A stretch of 64,000 nt of DNA from an uncultured Bradyrhizobium sp. (GTDB taxonomy: Bacteria; Pseudomonadota; Alphaproteobacteria; Rhizobiales; Xanthobacteraceae). Position 1 is the stretch's first letter. Every line of letters begins with the position of its first letter. Location: NCBI RefSeq assembly GCF_947648125.1, contig NZ_CANSMR010000013.1:1-64000 (forward strand). The letters run 5' to 3'. Made by a program: the position numbers and the translations under genes. Below are positions 17,303 to 27,403 of the stretch, in pieces. The notes beneath the pieces are model-generated. The model made no database searches, was not told the origin of the DNA, and was given only the letters and a program-made list of their open reading frames with translations.

Positions 17303-18849
17303 GCGATCCACGCTGGAGCGAGGCGCTTGCGCATCTGCCCGACTATCTCGGCAATCATGTCCGGGTCAGCGTCGCCGCGCTGGCGCTCGGACTTCTGATC
17401 AGCCTGCCGCTTGCGATCATCGCGCGCAACCGGCCAGTGTTGCGCGGCACGCTGCTCGGGCTTGCCAGCATCGTCCAGACGGTACCTGGCCTCGCGCTGC
17501 TCGCGCTGTTTTATCCGTTGTTGCTGGCGCTCACGGCTCTGACCGTGGCGTGGCTCGGCTTCAGCTTCTCCGCCTTCGGCTTCCTGCCGGCGGTGCTGGC
17601 GCTCGCGCTCTATTCGATGCTGCCGGTACTGCGCAACACCATCACCGGCCTGTCGGGCGTCGATCCGGCGGTGCTGGAGGCTGCACAGGGCGTCGGCATG
17701 ACGCCGCGGCAATCACTCACCATGGTCGAGCTGCCGCTGGCGCTGCCGGTGATGATGGCGGGGATCCGCACCGCCGCGGTGTGGGTGATCGGCACCGCGA
17801 CGCTGTCGACGCCGATCGGGCAGACCAGCCTCGGCAACTATATCTTCGCGGGGCTGCAGACCCAGAACTGGGTGTTCGTGCTGTTCGGCTGCTTCGCCGC
17901 CGCCGTGCTCGCGCTTGTCGTCGACCAATTGCTGGCGCTGATCGAGAATGGCCTGCGCAATCGCAGCCGCGTCCGGACCGCACTCGGCGGGCTCGGCATA
18001 GCCGCCCTGATCGCGGCAACGCTGGTGCCCGCGATCGCGCGGCCGCAGGCGCGCTACGTCGTCGGCGCCAAGACGTTCACCGAGCAATATGTGCTGTCCG
18101 CGCTGATGGCACAGCGGCTGCAGGCGGCCGGACTGCCGACGACGACCCGCGCTGGCCTCGGCTCCAACGTGATCTTCGATGCGCTCGCCGCCGGCGACAT
18201 CGACGTCTATGTCGACTATTCCGGCACGCTGTGGGCGAACCAGTTCCACCACACCGATATCAGGCCGCGTGCCGAGCTGCTGGGCGAACTGGGGACGACG
18301 CTGGCGAAGCAGGCCATCACGCTGCTCGGCGAGCTCGGCTTCGAGAACGCCTATGCGCTGGTGATGCCGAAGAGCCGCGCCGACCAGCTCGGCATCCATT
18401 CGATCGCCGACCTGGCATCTCACGCCGCGACGATGTCGATCGCCGGCGACTATGAAATCTTCTCGCGGCCGGAATGGGCCGGCATCCAGAAGGCCTACGG
18501 GCTGACGTTCCGCGCCCAGCGCCAGATGCAGCCGGATTTCATGTATGCTGCGGTCGCCTCGGGCGAGGTCGACGTCATCGCGGGCTACACCAGCGACGGG
18601 CTGATCGCGAAATACGACCTGGTTACGCTCGCCGACGACAGGCACGCGATCCCGCCCTATGACGCGATCGTGCTGCTGTCGCCAAAGCGGCGCGACGACG
18701 AGGTTCTCAAGGCCGCGTTGCGGCCACTGCTCGGCAAGATCGGCATCGCCGAGATGCGCGAGGCGAACCTGCGCGCGTCGGGCAACGACGCATCATCATC
18801 GCCCGACGCCGTGGCGCGCTGGCTGTGGGGGAAGGTCGGACCAAGATAA
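17299..18849 (+). CDS. Glycine betaine/choline ABC transporter: permease fused to substrate-binding domain
   Basis: A 516-residue fusion. Residues 1-230 are an OpuCB/ProW-like permease with several membrane helices and the inner-face loop GVGMTPRQSLTMVELPLALP. From about residue 253 an OpuCC/OsmX-like binding domain follows: GAKTFTEQYVLSALMAQRL, LGSNVIFDALAAGDIDVYVDYSG and SIAGDYEIFSRPEWAGI. Fusion tethers the binding domain to the membrane at the periplasmic face. This arrangement is known in the family. The start is ATG 17299, overlapping the ATPase stop. Confidence 0.92.
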
Positions 18850-18855
18850 CCCCAT

Positions 18856-18972
18856 CGTCATTGCGAGGAGCTCGCGACAAAATTGCAAAGCAATTTTGCG
18901 CTGAAGCGACGAAGCAATCCATCGTCCTGCGCATACGGATGGGCGGATTGCTTCGCTCCGCTCGCAATGACG
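18856..18972. repeat. Dispersed palindromic repeat (CGTCATTGCGAG type)
   Basis: The ends are inverted, CGTCATTGCGAG and CTCGCAATGACG, and the inside holds a second pair (CGAAGCAATCC and GGATTGCTTCG) plus AAAATTG-CAAAG-CAATTTT. Elements of this kind occur many times in bradyrhizobial genomes in gaps between genes. Here it lies between the convergent ends of the betaine permease and the sulfatase-like gene. Confidence 0.8.
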
Positions 18973-18993
18973 GCGGGGGACGCATGTTGCGTC

Positions 18994-20706
18994 TCACAAT
19001 CCCTTGATGATCCCCGCATCGATCAACAGGCGGTTGAAGCGGCGCGCTTCGGCGCCGTCCTTGCAGGAATAGAACGCGCCGTTGCAGCGGAGCATGATCG
19101 CCTTCTGCTCCTCGAACGACGGATCGAGCGGAATGCCCGCCGCTTCCTGGATCACCAGCGGCAGATAGGCGGCGTCGATCGTGTCCATCACCGTCGGGCT
19201 CTTCACCGGTTCGAAGTTGATGGCGTCGATCGCGTAGTAGGTCGCGTAGTAGCGCGGATCGTAGTCCATCAGCTTCTTGCCGATGCCGGCCTCGTCGAGC
19301 CCGGGATCGAGCAGCTGCGGCGAGAACTCCGGCTGATGATCGCCATAGCGCACGATCAGGAACGGCTGCGCTGGAAATTTCCTCTTCAGCGCGGCAACAA
19401 AGCCGGCATAGTCGCCAGCGCTCATCGCCTGCCGCCGCAGATATTCGTCGACCGACGGCACGTTGCCCGGCCGCTTCCATGCCGGCAGCAGCTCGGGACG
19501 GAATTTCGTCTCCCACGGGAAATGATTGGCGGCGAGATAGACGAAGGTGAACAGCGGCGTGCTGACCGTCTTCTGCTCGGCCATCAGCTTCAGCGCCTTG
19601 TCGTAGAAGAAGCTGTCGGGTTCGACGTCCTTCGCGTGCAGATCATGCGCGTCGTAGAATTGCTGGATGCCGGTTGTGGTCTGGAAGCTGCGCGCACTCA
19701 TGAAGGCGCCGAATGCCGGATAGAGCGACAGCGTGTCGTAGCCGCAACGGCGCAGCGCCAGCGGAAGGCCGCGCTCGACGCGGCCCGATGCGATACGAGT
19801 GACGAAATAGGCGAACCGGCCGAACGAGCGCGAGGACAATCCCGCCAGCACGTTGTACTCGGTGAACCAGCTCGGCCCGCCATTGCTCTCGGCGAGGAAT
19901 TTGCGCTCGACGCCGTCGTAGGACTTGAACTGGCTGCCATAGCCCGGCGGAACCTTGACGCCGGAAGCCGCGCGGATGTCGAAGCTCGATTCATCATGGA
20001 TCATGATGATGTTCGGCCGCCGCCCGGCGGGGTGGCAGGCATCGACCAGCGGCATCTTGAGCTGGTCGCTCGCGCTCGGATCCGACTCCATGAAGCCATA
20101 GGCGACGAAGTCTGACACCGCAGTCACGCCGGAGCGCGCGAATTTCGACAGATAGCCGTCGTCGTAATAGCCGCGCCAGGCCTCGTCCGGCCAGGCGAAG
20201 GCATAGCCCGAGAGCGCGGCGGTGCAGGCTAGGCAGGCGGCCGCGGCCGGCAGGCGGCGGATGCGAAACGGATCGAGCCACCACAGCGCGTACATCAGGG
20301 GCAGCGTGACCAGGCCGGCGCCGATGATCGACCAGCGCAGGTTCGGAAAGATCGTGAGCAGGAACGACGCAGTGTCGCGATCGATCACCATCAGGTCGAC
20401 GAAGTTCGCGGTCATCTGCACCACGTCGTGCTTGAACCGCGACAGCAGCACCAGCACCACGACCAGCGTCAGCGACAGCGCGCCCGACAGCGCCGGACGG
20501 CGCAGCAGCGCGATGAACAGGAAGTTCAGAATTCCCCAAGAGAGCAGGAAGCAGAGCCGCGAGCCGAAATCGGTCTCGGTCCGCAGCATCAGGATCAGCG
20601 CGCCGAGATGCGGTGCGGCGACCGCCATCAACCGCCAGATGCCGATCGCAGCGAGACCGCCGGCCAGCGCGGCAACGGAAGAGTTTTGCTGAGGCGCGGG
20701 CGCCAT
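18994..20706 (-). CDS. Membrane sulfatase-family protein (phosphoglycerol transferase / LtaS-like)
   Basis: A 570-residue protein. The first 200 residues contain about five membrane helices (for example FLLSWGILNFLFIALL and LSLTLVVVLVLLSRF). The rest is a periplasmic alkaline-phosphatase-superfamily domain opening PNIIMIHDESSFDIR and later IVRYGDHQPEF, which supplies late metal ligands. The usual nucleophile threonine region reads SNGGPSWFTEYNVLAGL. Such enzymes transfer phosphoglycerol or phosphoethanolamine to glycans or lipids; the acceptor is unknown. ATG 20706 follows no strong ribosome site; an upstream ATG would add 31 residues of poor quality. Confidence 0.8.
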   Translation of the reverse strand: MAPAPQQNSSVAALAGGLAAIGIWRLMAVAAPHLGALILMLRTETDFGSRLCFLLSWGILNFLFIALLRRPALSGALSLTLVVVLVLLSRFKHDVVQMTANFVDLMVIDRDTASFLLTIFPNLRWSIIGAGLVTLPLMYALWWLDPFRIRRLPAAAACLACTAALSGYAFAWPDEAWRGYYDDGYLSKFARSGVTAVSDFVAYGFMESDPSASDQLKMPLVDACHPAGRRPNIIMIHDESSFDIRAASGVKVPPGYGSQFKSYDGVERKFLAESNGGPSWFTEYNVLAGLSSRSFGRFAYFVTRIASGRVERGLPLALRRCGYDTLSLYPAFGAFMSARSFQTTTGIQQFYDAHDLHAKDVEPDSFFYDKALKLMAEQKTVSTPLFTFVYLAANHFPWETKFRPELLPAWKRPGNVPSVDEYLRRQAMSAGDYAGFVAALKRKFPAQPFLIVRYGDHQPEFSPQLLDPGLDEAGIGKKLMDYDPRYYATYYAIDAINFEPVKSPTVMDTIDAAYLPLVIQEAAGIPLDPSFEEQKAIMLRCNGAFYSCKDGAEARRFNRLLIDAGIIKGL

Positions 20707-20874
20707 GGGCGGGACGCAATACAACCCGGCGCAATGGCACGGCCTTGACTGGCAAAGGCCAGGAGGCACACCGCACAGCCGGAGTCTGCGCCGTGTCATA
20801 AAAACGTAATTGAATCGTCATGAACGCGCAATGAATTTGCCTGCCCGGAGCACCGCCGGCCAGCGTGGCGCGCC

Positions 20875-21573
20875 TCAGACCTTCGCCGCAGGCCTTGCAA
20901 TGCCGGCGATGAAGAGGTCGACGATGTCAGCGGCCATCTGCTCAATCTCGGCTTCGGCGACACCCCAGCGCGGCAAGTGGCCGTCGATATGCATCCGCGC
21001 AAAACCATAGACCAGCGCGCGGCCGGCGATCTGGACCTGCTTTAGGTCGCGCGCCGCAAGCCGACCGGCTGAAAAAGCCTCCGCCAGCGTGCGCTCGGTC
21101 AGGCCGATCAACTCCGCATTGTCGCTGGAGATCCCGGCCGAGCGGTCGTGGTCGAAGAAGCGGCGACTGGAGATGATCTCGAAATGGGTCGGGTTCTTCA
21201 TCGCCCAGCGCAGATAGGCGATCCCAAGGCAGCGGAAGCGGCCCAGTGGATCGCCGGCTGGCGCATCGGCCAGCGCCGCCTCGATCTCGGCGCGGAAGCC
21301 GCGCTGCGCCTCCTCGGCCACCGCATTCATCAGGGCATCCCGGCTCGGGAAATGCCGGAACGGCGCGCCCGGCGAAACCCCGGCGCGGCGGGCGGCTTCG
21401 CGCACACTGACCGCCTCCGGCCCGCCCTCACCGACCAGTTGCATGGCGGCATCGATCAGGACCCGCCGGAGGTCACCGTGGTGATACGGCTTGGCCGCCG
21501 GTGCCCGCGCCGCGGGTGGACGCGGTTTGGCGGACCGGCGTCCGATCGGCGGGTTCTTGGCGGGGCGGCGCAT
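20875..21573 (-). CDS. TetR-family transcriptional regulator
   Basis: A 232-residue repressor with a basic N-terminal extension rich in Arg, Pro and Ala. The helix-turn-helix lies in VLIDAAMQLVGEGGPEAVSVREAARRAGVSPGAPFRHFPSRDALM (two blocks), and the C-terminal half matches the TetR_C_33-type ligand domain with NPTHFEIISSRRFFD. It is divergent from a membrane protein gene. Two copies of TGTAA-N7-TTACA lie between them, so it probably represses that gene and itself. The inducer is unknown. Confidence 0.9.
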   Translation of the reverse strand: MRRPAKNPPIGRRSAKPRPPAARAPAAKPYHHGDLRRVLIDAAMQLVGEGGPEAVSVREAARRAGVSPGAPFRHFPSRDALMNAVAEEAQRGFRAEIEAALADAPAGDPLGRFRCLGIAYLRWAMKNPTHFEIISSRRFFDHDRSAGISSDNAELIGLTERTLAEAFSAGRLAARDLKQVQIAGRALVYGFARMHIDGHLPRWGVAEAEIEQMAADIVDLFIAGIARPAAKV

Positions 21574-21603
21574 GGCGCACCTCTAGCATCACCCGCTTGT
21601 GAA

Positions 21604-21620
21604 TGTAAGCGGTGATTACA
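21604..21620. promoter_or_regulatory. TetR operator, site 1
   Basis: TGTAAGCGGTGATTACA, a 17-base palindrome of the form TGTAA-N7-TTACA, 31 bases upstream of the TetR start codon. It matches site 2 in 14 of 17 positions. The sequence is of the kind known as operators of this TetR class. Confidence 0.65.
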
Positions 21621-21646
21621 CGGATTGACCGCACTCCATCGCGAAA

Positions 21647-21663
21647 TGTAACTGGCGATTACA
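21647..21663. promoter_or_regulatory. TetR operator, site 2
   Basis: TGTAACTGGCGATTACA, the second 17-base palindrome, centred 43 bases (about four helical turns) from site 1 and 20 bases before the membrane-protein ATG. Bound repressor here would block initiation at the membrane-protein promoter. Confidence 0.65.
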
Positions 21664-21682
21664 TCAACACGGGAGGCAAGAT

Positions 21683-22303
21683 ATGACGGCGCGTCGAAAC
21701 TGGTTCGAGGGCTGGCGGCTGTTCGGCCTGCTCACACTGACCCTGATCGGGCTTTCGATCTGGATCGCCGCGATGCGGCAGTTCGAGGTCGAAGGCGTGC
21801 GGATGGTGATCCGCTTCACGGCGCGGACCTCGCTGCTGTTGTTCTGCCTTGCCTTCTCCGCCGCCGCGCTGGCGCGGCTCTGGCCGAACGCCTGGACGCA
21901 CTGGCAGCGCCGCAACCGCCGCTATCTCGGCGTCACCTTCGCGGCCTCGCACGCCATCCACGCGGTCGCAATCAACGCGTTCGCAATGCTCGATCCGGCC
22001 GGCTTCGCCGCCGCAACCTCTATCGTCTCCTACGTCTTCGGCGGCATCGGCTATCTCGTCATCATCGCGCTGACAGCGACCTCGTTCGATCGCACGGCTG
22101 CGCTGCTCGGCTCGCGCGCCTGGCGCAGGCTGCATCTGATCGGCGGCTATTATCTGCTGCTGCAGTTCACGGTCTCGTTCGGCAAGCGGATTCCCGAGAT
22201 GCCGCTCTACGCCCTGTTCCTGGTGCCGCTCGCCGTTGTGTTCGCGCTCAGGATGATCAGCATGGCCGCGCGGCCTGCGTCACGTCAGGCACAGGCGAGC
22301 TGA
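21683..22303 (+). CDS. Ferric-reductase-like transmembrane protein
   Basis: A 206-residue integral membrane protein with about six hydrophobic helices. Histidines placed as in the b-heme-binding ferric-reductase/MsrQ family are seen in ASHAIHAVAIN and RRLHLIGGYYLLLQF. It lacks the flavin and NAD domains of full ferric reductases, so it needs a redox partner. GGGAGG lies 12 bases before the ATG. It is divergent from the TetR gene and is probably its target. Function is inferred: heme-mediated electron transfer across the membrane. Confidence 0.75.
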   Translation: MTARRNWFEGWRLFGLLTLTLIGLSIWIAAMRQFEVEGVRMVIRFTARTSLLLFCLAFSAAALARLWPNAWTHWQRRNRRYLGVTFAASHAIHAVAINAFAMLDPAGFAAATSIVSYVFGGIGYLVIIALTATSFDRTAALLGSRAWRRLHLIGGYYLLLQFTVSFGKRIPEMPLYALFLVPLAVVFALRMISMAARPASRQAQAS

Positions 22304-22315
22304 AACCGGGGCGCC

Positions 22316-22549
22316 TCACATCAGGTGAAACTTGCGGCCGAGCCGGCGATGCACCGACAGCACCGCGCGATCGACGTCGCTGATCAGGCTGTCGCCGAGC
22401 ACGACGTTCGGGATCTCCCAGTTGCGCCCGACCTGCCCATCGGGCAGCGCGGCGACCGCCGGCACGCGGGCGGTCTCGCAGCCGGGTTGGGCGCGCAGCG
22501 CCTCCTCGGCAAGCTGGGTCAATTCGTCCTGGCTCTTTCCGTCAGTCAT
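22316..22549 (-). CDS. Small hypothetical protein, 77 residues
   Basis: It begins MTDGKSQDELTQLAEEALRA and contains PDGQVGRNWEIPNVVLGDSL before a basic C-terminus HRRLGRKFHLM. There is no signal or membrane segment. I do not recognise a family, though the composition and codon use look genuine. It is followed convergently by the ferric-reductase-like gene and preceded by the LprI-like gene on the same strand, with which it may be co-transcribed. Confidence 0.6.
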   Translation of the reverse strand: MTDGKSQDELTQLAEEALRAQPGCETARVPAVAALPDGQVGRNWEIPNVVLGDSLISDVDRAVLSVHRRLGRKFHLM

Positions 22550-22577
22550 GACCCCGGTCCTGACTCCGGAAGATGGC

Positions 22578-22976
22578 TCACTGATGGCCGAGGTTTTCCA
22601 GTTCCTTGGCACGGACTTCCGTCGTGCTGCGCATGCATTCGCCGGCATCGAGCCGGGCGATGGTGCCCTCGCCGAGGTCGTAATACAGGCAGTTGGCGTC
22701 ACGGTACTGGATCCATAACCGTTGTGCGGTGCGCAGCTGTTCGCGCTGCTTGTCGCCGGCGGCATCCTTCAGCGCCTGCTGATAGGCGACGTTCATCCGT
22801 TTGTCCCATTGCGCGGTCTTGGCCTTGAGGCACTCGACCATCTGGTAGGTGCTGCCGTCGCAGGATTGCTCTCCATCGCCCTGGTCGCCCGCCCGGGCCG
22901 ACGAGACGGCGATGATGAGAACGGCCGCAACCAGGGGCCCGAGCCTGCACGCGCCTGTCGCGAGAGCCGATTTCAT
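22578..22976 (-). CDS. LprI/DUF1311 family secreted protein
   Basis: A 132-residue protein with a signal peptide (residues about 12-29, ending SSARA). The mature part shows the DUF1311 pattern: CDGSTYQMVECLKAKTAQWDKRMN, then QREQLRTAQRLWIQYRDANC and GECMRSTTEVRAKEL in adjoining blocks. The related mycobacterial LprI inhibits lysozyme; most members are uncharacterised. ATG 22976 is preceded by GGGAAGACGGC. Four cysteines fit two disulfides in the periplasm. Confidence 0.85.
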   Translation of the reverse strand: MKSALATGACRLGPLVAAVLIIAVSSARAGDQGDGEQSCDGSTYQMVECLKAKTAQWDKRMNVAYQQALKDAAGDKQREQLRTAQRLWIQYRDANCLYYDLGEGTIARLDAGECMRSTTEVRAKELENLGHQ

Positions 22977-23110
22977 GCCGTCTTCCCTTTCCGATGGATG
23001 CCTTAGCTGAGCCATACGTTAGTGCGGCCGTAGCACATCCCGTTCATATCAATCGCACCGCGGCTGGCCTTCCCGATCCGTGCAGGATATTTCATGGGCA
23101 TGGAGGAACC

Positions 23111-24130
23111 ATGCGGCGCGCCTTGACGCCTGTGATCGTTCTGGCCGTGTTCGGCCTGCTCGTCGGCGGGCTGTTTCGCTATGCCTTCGACGAATCCAAC
23201 GAAGCCTCCGTCGCGAACTATGTGCGCAGCGCCCTCGACGGCGCCGCCCTCACCCTGATCGTCTGGGCCACGCATCTCTATCTGGCCGCGCGTGGCGGTT
23301 GGCTGCGGCGGCGACCGCTGATCGTCGAGCTGATTGCCCGCTCCGTGATCCTCGCCGTCATCGTTGCGGTCGCTGCGATTGTGCTCGAGATCCTGCTGTA
23401 CGGGCATGGGCTCGAGGCGAAGTGGATTCGCGAGACCTTCTTCAAGATCATCGGGGTCGGCCTGCTGCTGTCGATCCCGATCACGACGATCTACGAACTG
23501 GTCCGGATGATCGGCGGTCATACGCTGCTCAACATCGTGCTTGGACGCTACCGCCAGCCGGTGCGCGAGCAACGCGTGCTGCTGTTCCTCGACCTGGTCG
23601 GCTCGACGACGCTGGCGGAGGCGATGGGCGAGCTGCGTGTGCAGGAGCTCCTGACACGCTTCTTTTTCGACATCGACGAGCCGATCGTGGCACATGGCGG
23701 CGAGGTTCATGCCTATGTCGGCGACGAGGTCATCGTGACCTGGCCGGCCGACACGGGCCAGCCGTCGCGGCGCTACCTCGACTGCGTGTTCGCGATCGAA
23801 GACCGCCTCGCCAAGCGGGCCGACCATTATCGCAAGGAGTTCGGCGTGGTACCGGCATTCCGTGCCGGGATGCATGCCGGCCCGGTCGTCATCGGCGAAT
23901 GCGGCGACTCGCGGCGGCAGATCGCCTATTTCGGCGATACGGTGAACGTCACGGCGCGGCTGCAGACGCATTGCAAGGAGGCCGGCCGGCCGCTGCTGAT
24001 CTCGGGCGAGCTGCGTCGCCTGTTGCCCCTGGACCCGGATTTTGTCATCGAGCCGCTCGGCTCGACGCAGCTGCGCGGGCGCGCCGCTTCGATCGACCTG
24101 TTCGCCGTCGCGCGGCGCGTATCGTCCTAA
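23111..24130 (+). CDS. Membrane-bound class III adenylate/guanylate cyclase
   Basis: A 339-residue protein. The N-terminal 145 residues hold about four membrane helices (TPVIVLAVFGLLVGGLF, AALTLIVWATHLYL, SVILAVIVAVAAIVLEILLY, IIGVGLLLSIPITTIY). The cytoplasmic catalytic domain shows LLFLDLVGSTTLAE with the first metal aspartate, HAYVGDEVIVTWP with the second, and AYFGDTVNVTARLQ for the purine/transition-state residues. It makes cAMP or possibly cGMP. ATG 23111 is preceded by TGGAGGA. It is a single gene; the signal sensed is unknown. Confidence 0.88.
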   Translation: MRRALTPVIVLAVFGLLVGGLFRYAFDESNEASVANYVRSALDGAALTLIVWATHLYLAARGGWLRRRPLIVELIARSVILAVIVAVAAIVLEILLYGHGLEAKWIRETFFKIIGVGLLLSIPITTIYELVRMIGGHTLLNIVLGRYRQPVREQRVLLFLDLVGSTTLAEAMGELRVQELLTRFFFDIDEPIVAHGGEVHAYVGDEVIVTWPADTGQPSRRYLDCVFAIEDRLAKRADHYRKEFGVVPAFRAGMHAGPVVIGECGDSRRQIAYFGDTVNVTARLQTHCKEAGRPLLISGELRRLLPLDPDFVIEPLGSTQLRGRAASIDLFAVARRVSS

Positions 24131-24312
24131 ACAATCTCTTAAGGCTCACCGCCATCGTGGCGAAAGCACCAATTGCGTCCTGTCCGGTCGTGCCCCGTTA
24201 AGGATGCGATGCACCCGTATTTGCACCGGGTTCCACCTTAACGCAGGTGTAAGACGACGCCATGCATGGTGCACGGACAGGTGTCATTCAACAAAAACAG
24301 GGTTGCCCATCG

Positions 24313-25419
24313 ATGGCGCAACAGGCGTCACAATCGATTATTGCCGAACTCGAGGATGCGGTCCGGGACGGGACGTCAGCCAAGCGCGTGCAGACGCTGC
24401 GGCAGGTCACCGATCTGTTCCTGAACGACGGCGACCGCCTCAACGATGAACAGGTCAAGGTGTTCGACGACGTGCTCTGCCTGCTTGTCGCGCGCGTCGA
24501 GACGCGTGCACGGGCCGAGCTCAGCAAGCGGCTCGCGCCGCTCGACTATGCGCCGTTTGAGGTGATTCAGCACCTCGCCTGGGACGACGATATCAGCGTC
24601 GCCGGCGACGTGCTGACCCACTCCAGCCGCCTCTCGAACGACGCACTGCGCGAGATCGCCGCCAGCAAGGGCCAGGACCATCTGTTCGCGATCTCGGCGC
24701 GGGAGAACCTGCCGGCTTCCGTCACCGACGTGATCATCGATCGCGGCGAGGACAAGGTGATCCGGCGCCTCGCCAAGAACGCCGGCGCGCAGTTCTCCGA
24801 CAACGGCTATTCCACGATAGTCGCCCGCGCCGAAGGCGACGACGAGCTGGTCGAGATCCTCGGGCTGCGCATCGATATTCCGGCCAAGCTGCTGCGCGAC
24901 CTGCTGCAGCGCGCCAAGGAAACGGTGCGGGCCCGCCTGCTCGCGCTCGCATCGCCCAGGGCACGCGAGGAGATCAGCCAGGTGCTGAACGACATCGCGC
25001 AGGAAGAGGCCGCCGCCCCGCGCCGCAACTACGGCATCGCCGAAGAGCTGGTCAAGCTGATGAAGCAGCTGAACGAGCTCGACGATGCGGCGGTCTACAA
25101 ATTCGCCGAGGACGGCAAGTTCGACGAGGTCACGGTCGCTCTCGCCGTGCTCAACGACATGCCGATCGCGATGATCGAGCGCCTGATGCTTGGCCTGCGC
25201 TCCGACCTGCTGCTGATCCCGTGCCGCTCGGCGCGGCTCAACTGGCCGACGGTCGAAACCATCCTGCGCAAGCGGCCGCTGCCGCATCAGATCGACCATG
25301 CGACGCTCGAGATCGCGCACCGCGATTACCGGCGGCTGTCGCTGGAGACCGCACAGCGCACCGTGCGGTTCTGGCAGCTGCACAACAGGATCGAGAAGCA
25401 GCCGATGGCGGCCGGTTAG
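24313..25419 (+). CDS. DUF2336 family protein
   Basis: A 368-residue all-helical protein of the alphaproteobacterial DUF2336 family. Repeating helical pairs are visible, for example FEVIQHLAWDDDISVAGDVL and LRDLLQRAKETVRARLLAL, suggesting a HEAT-like scaffold. No enzyme motif is present. Functions in the family are largely unknown. ATG 24313 is chosen to open the conserved N-terminus; an ATG 17 codons upstream is possible. A strong intrinsic terminator follows at 25448. Confidence 0.82.
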   Translation: MAQQASQSIIAELEDAVRDGTSAKRVQTLRQVTDLFLNDGDRLNDEQVKVFDDVLCLLVARVETRARAELSKRLAPLDYAPFEVIQHLAWDDDISVAGDVLTHSSRLSNDALREIAASKGQDHLFAISARENLPASVTDVIIDRGEDKVIRRLAKNAGAQFSDNGYSTIVARAEGDDELVEILGLRIDIPAKLLRDLLQRAKETVRARLLALASPRAREEISQVLNDIAQEEAAAPRRNYGIAEELVKLMKQLNELDDAAVYKFAEDGKFDEVTVALAVLNDMPIAMIERLMLGLRSDLLLIPCRSARLNWPTVETILRKRPLPHQIDHATLEIAHRDYRRLSLETAQRTVRFWQLHNRIEKQPMAAG

Positions 25420-25447
25420 CTGCCGCTGCCTTGTCGTGACAAAGAAT

Positions 25448-25475
25448 AAAGGGTGGGCAACGCGCCCACCCTTTT
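25448..25475 (+). terminator. Intrinsic terminator after the DUF2336 gene
   Basis: AAAGGGTGGGC and GCCCACCCTTT form an 11-base stem around a short loop, followed by further T residues. It lies 28 bases after the stop codon. The A-run on the opposite side would let it serve the convergent ilvC transcript too. Confidence 0.8.
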
Positions 25476-25487
25476 TGATTCCTATGC

Positions 25488-25606
25488 GTAGGGTGGGTTA
25501 GCGAAGCGTAACCCACCGCGTCTTCGCGGAACGAATTGGTGGGTTACGTCGGAGCCTGTCATCGGGCCGCGCTTTTGCGCGGACCCGTTGGGCTAACCCG
25601 CCCTAC
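25488..25606. repeat. Dispersed palindromic repeat (GTAGGGTGGGTTAGCG type)
   Basis: GTAGGGTGGGTTAGCG opens and CTAACCCGCCCTAC closes the element; internal copies GTAACCCACC and GGTGGGTTAC pair as well. It fills the gap between the convergent DUF2336 and ilvC genes. This sequence is a very common intergenic repeat in many proteobacteria. Confidence 0.8.
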
Positions 25607-25616
25607 ACACCCGAGC

Positions 25617-26732
<1,116 letters not shown>

Positions 26733-26787
26733 CTAGAGCATTTTTCCCCTCAGGGGAAACCCCCATCTCGCATGGCGCGGTGCGGCA

Positions 26788-27396
26788 TCATGCGTCCATG
26801 AAGACCGGGTAGAGCGAGGCCAGTAGCAGGATGGCCATCACCACATTGAAGACGCGGATCGCCCGGGGCGAGGTCAGGACCGGCCGCAGGGCGGTGCCGA
26901 ACAGCGCCCAGACGATGCAGGACACCGTTCCCAGGATCAGGCTCAGGCCGACCTGGATCGCGATGTTCCAGGGGAAGGCGGCAATCGCCGCATAGGCCGT
27001 GATGGTGCCGATCACCATCACCCAGCCCTTGGCATTGATCCACTGGAACATGGCCGCGCCCCAGAAGGTCATCGGGCCGCGGCCGGGCCCGTCGTCCTTG
27101 TCCGCCGAGGGCGGCTCGGCCATGGCGATGACGGTCGCGAGATAGACCAGATAGGCGACGCCGCCGTATTTCAGGATCGTCTGCAGCACCGGATAGGCGA
27201 TGAAGACCGCCCCCAGCCCGACGCCGACCGCACCGACCATGAAGGCGAAGCCGACCGTGATGCCGGCGATGTGGGGCACGGTGCGGCGGAAGCCGTAGGT
27301 CAACCCCGAGGACAGCAGCATGATGTTGTTGGGGCCCGGCGTAAAGAACATCACGACGGCAAACACGACAAAGGCGAACAGCAGCGAACTCGACAT
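26788..27396 (-). CDS. LysE/RhtB family amino-acid exporter
   Basis: A 202-residue membrane protein with six hydrophobic segments and the family signature FFTPGPNNIMLLSSGLTYG at residues about 17-35. Members export homoserine, threonine, lysine or other amino acids. Its place beside genes for isoleucine and valine synthesis suggests it could vent intermediates or end products, but that is inferred. It lies 7 bases downstream of the DMT transporter gene, so the two are probably co-transcribed. Confidence 0.88.
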   Translation of the reverse strand: MSSSLLFAFVVFAVVMFFTPGPNNIMLLSSGLTYGFRRTVPHIAGITVGFAFMVGAVGVGLGAVFIAYPVLQTILKYGGVAYLVYLATVIAMAEPPSADKDDGPGRGPMTFWGAAMFQWINAKGWVMVIGTITAYAAIAAFPWNIAIQVGLSLILGTVSCIVWALFGTALRPVLTSPRAIRVFNVVMAILLLASLYPVFMDA

Positions 27397-27403
27397 GGTG
27401 CCC

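Noticed and set aside
26743-26759. Hairpin TTTCCCC-TCA-GGGGAAA after the LysE/RhtB gene
   Set aside because: No T-run follows on either strand, so I do not call it a terminator; it may be the end of a dispersed repeat containing TCTAGAGCATTTTT.
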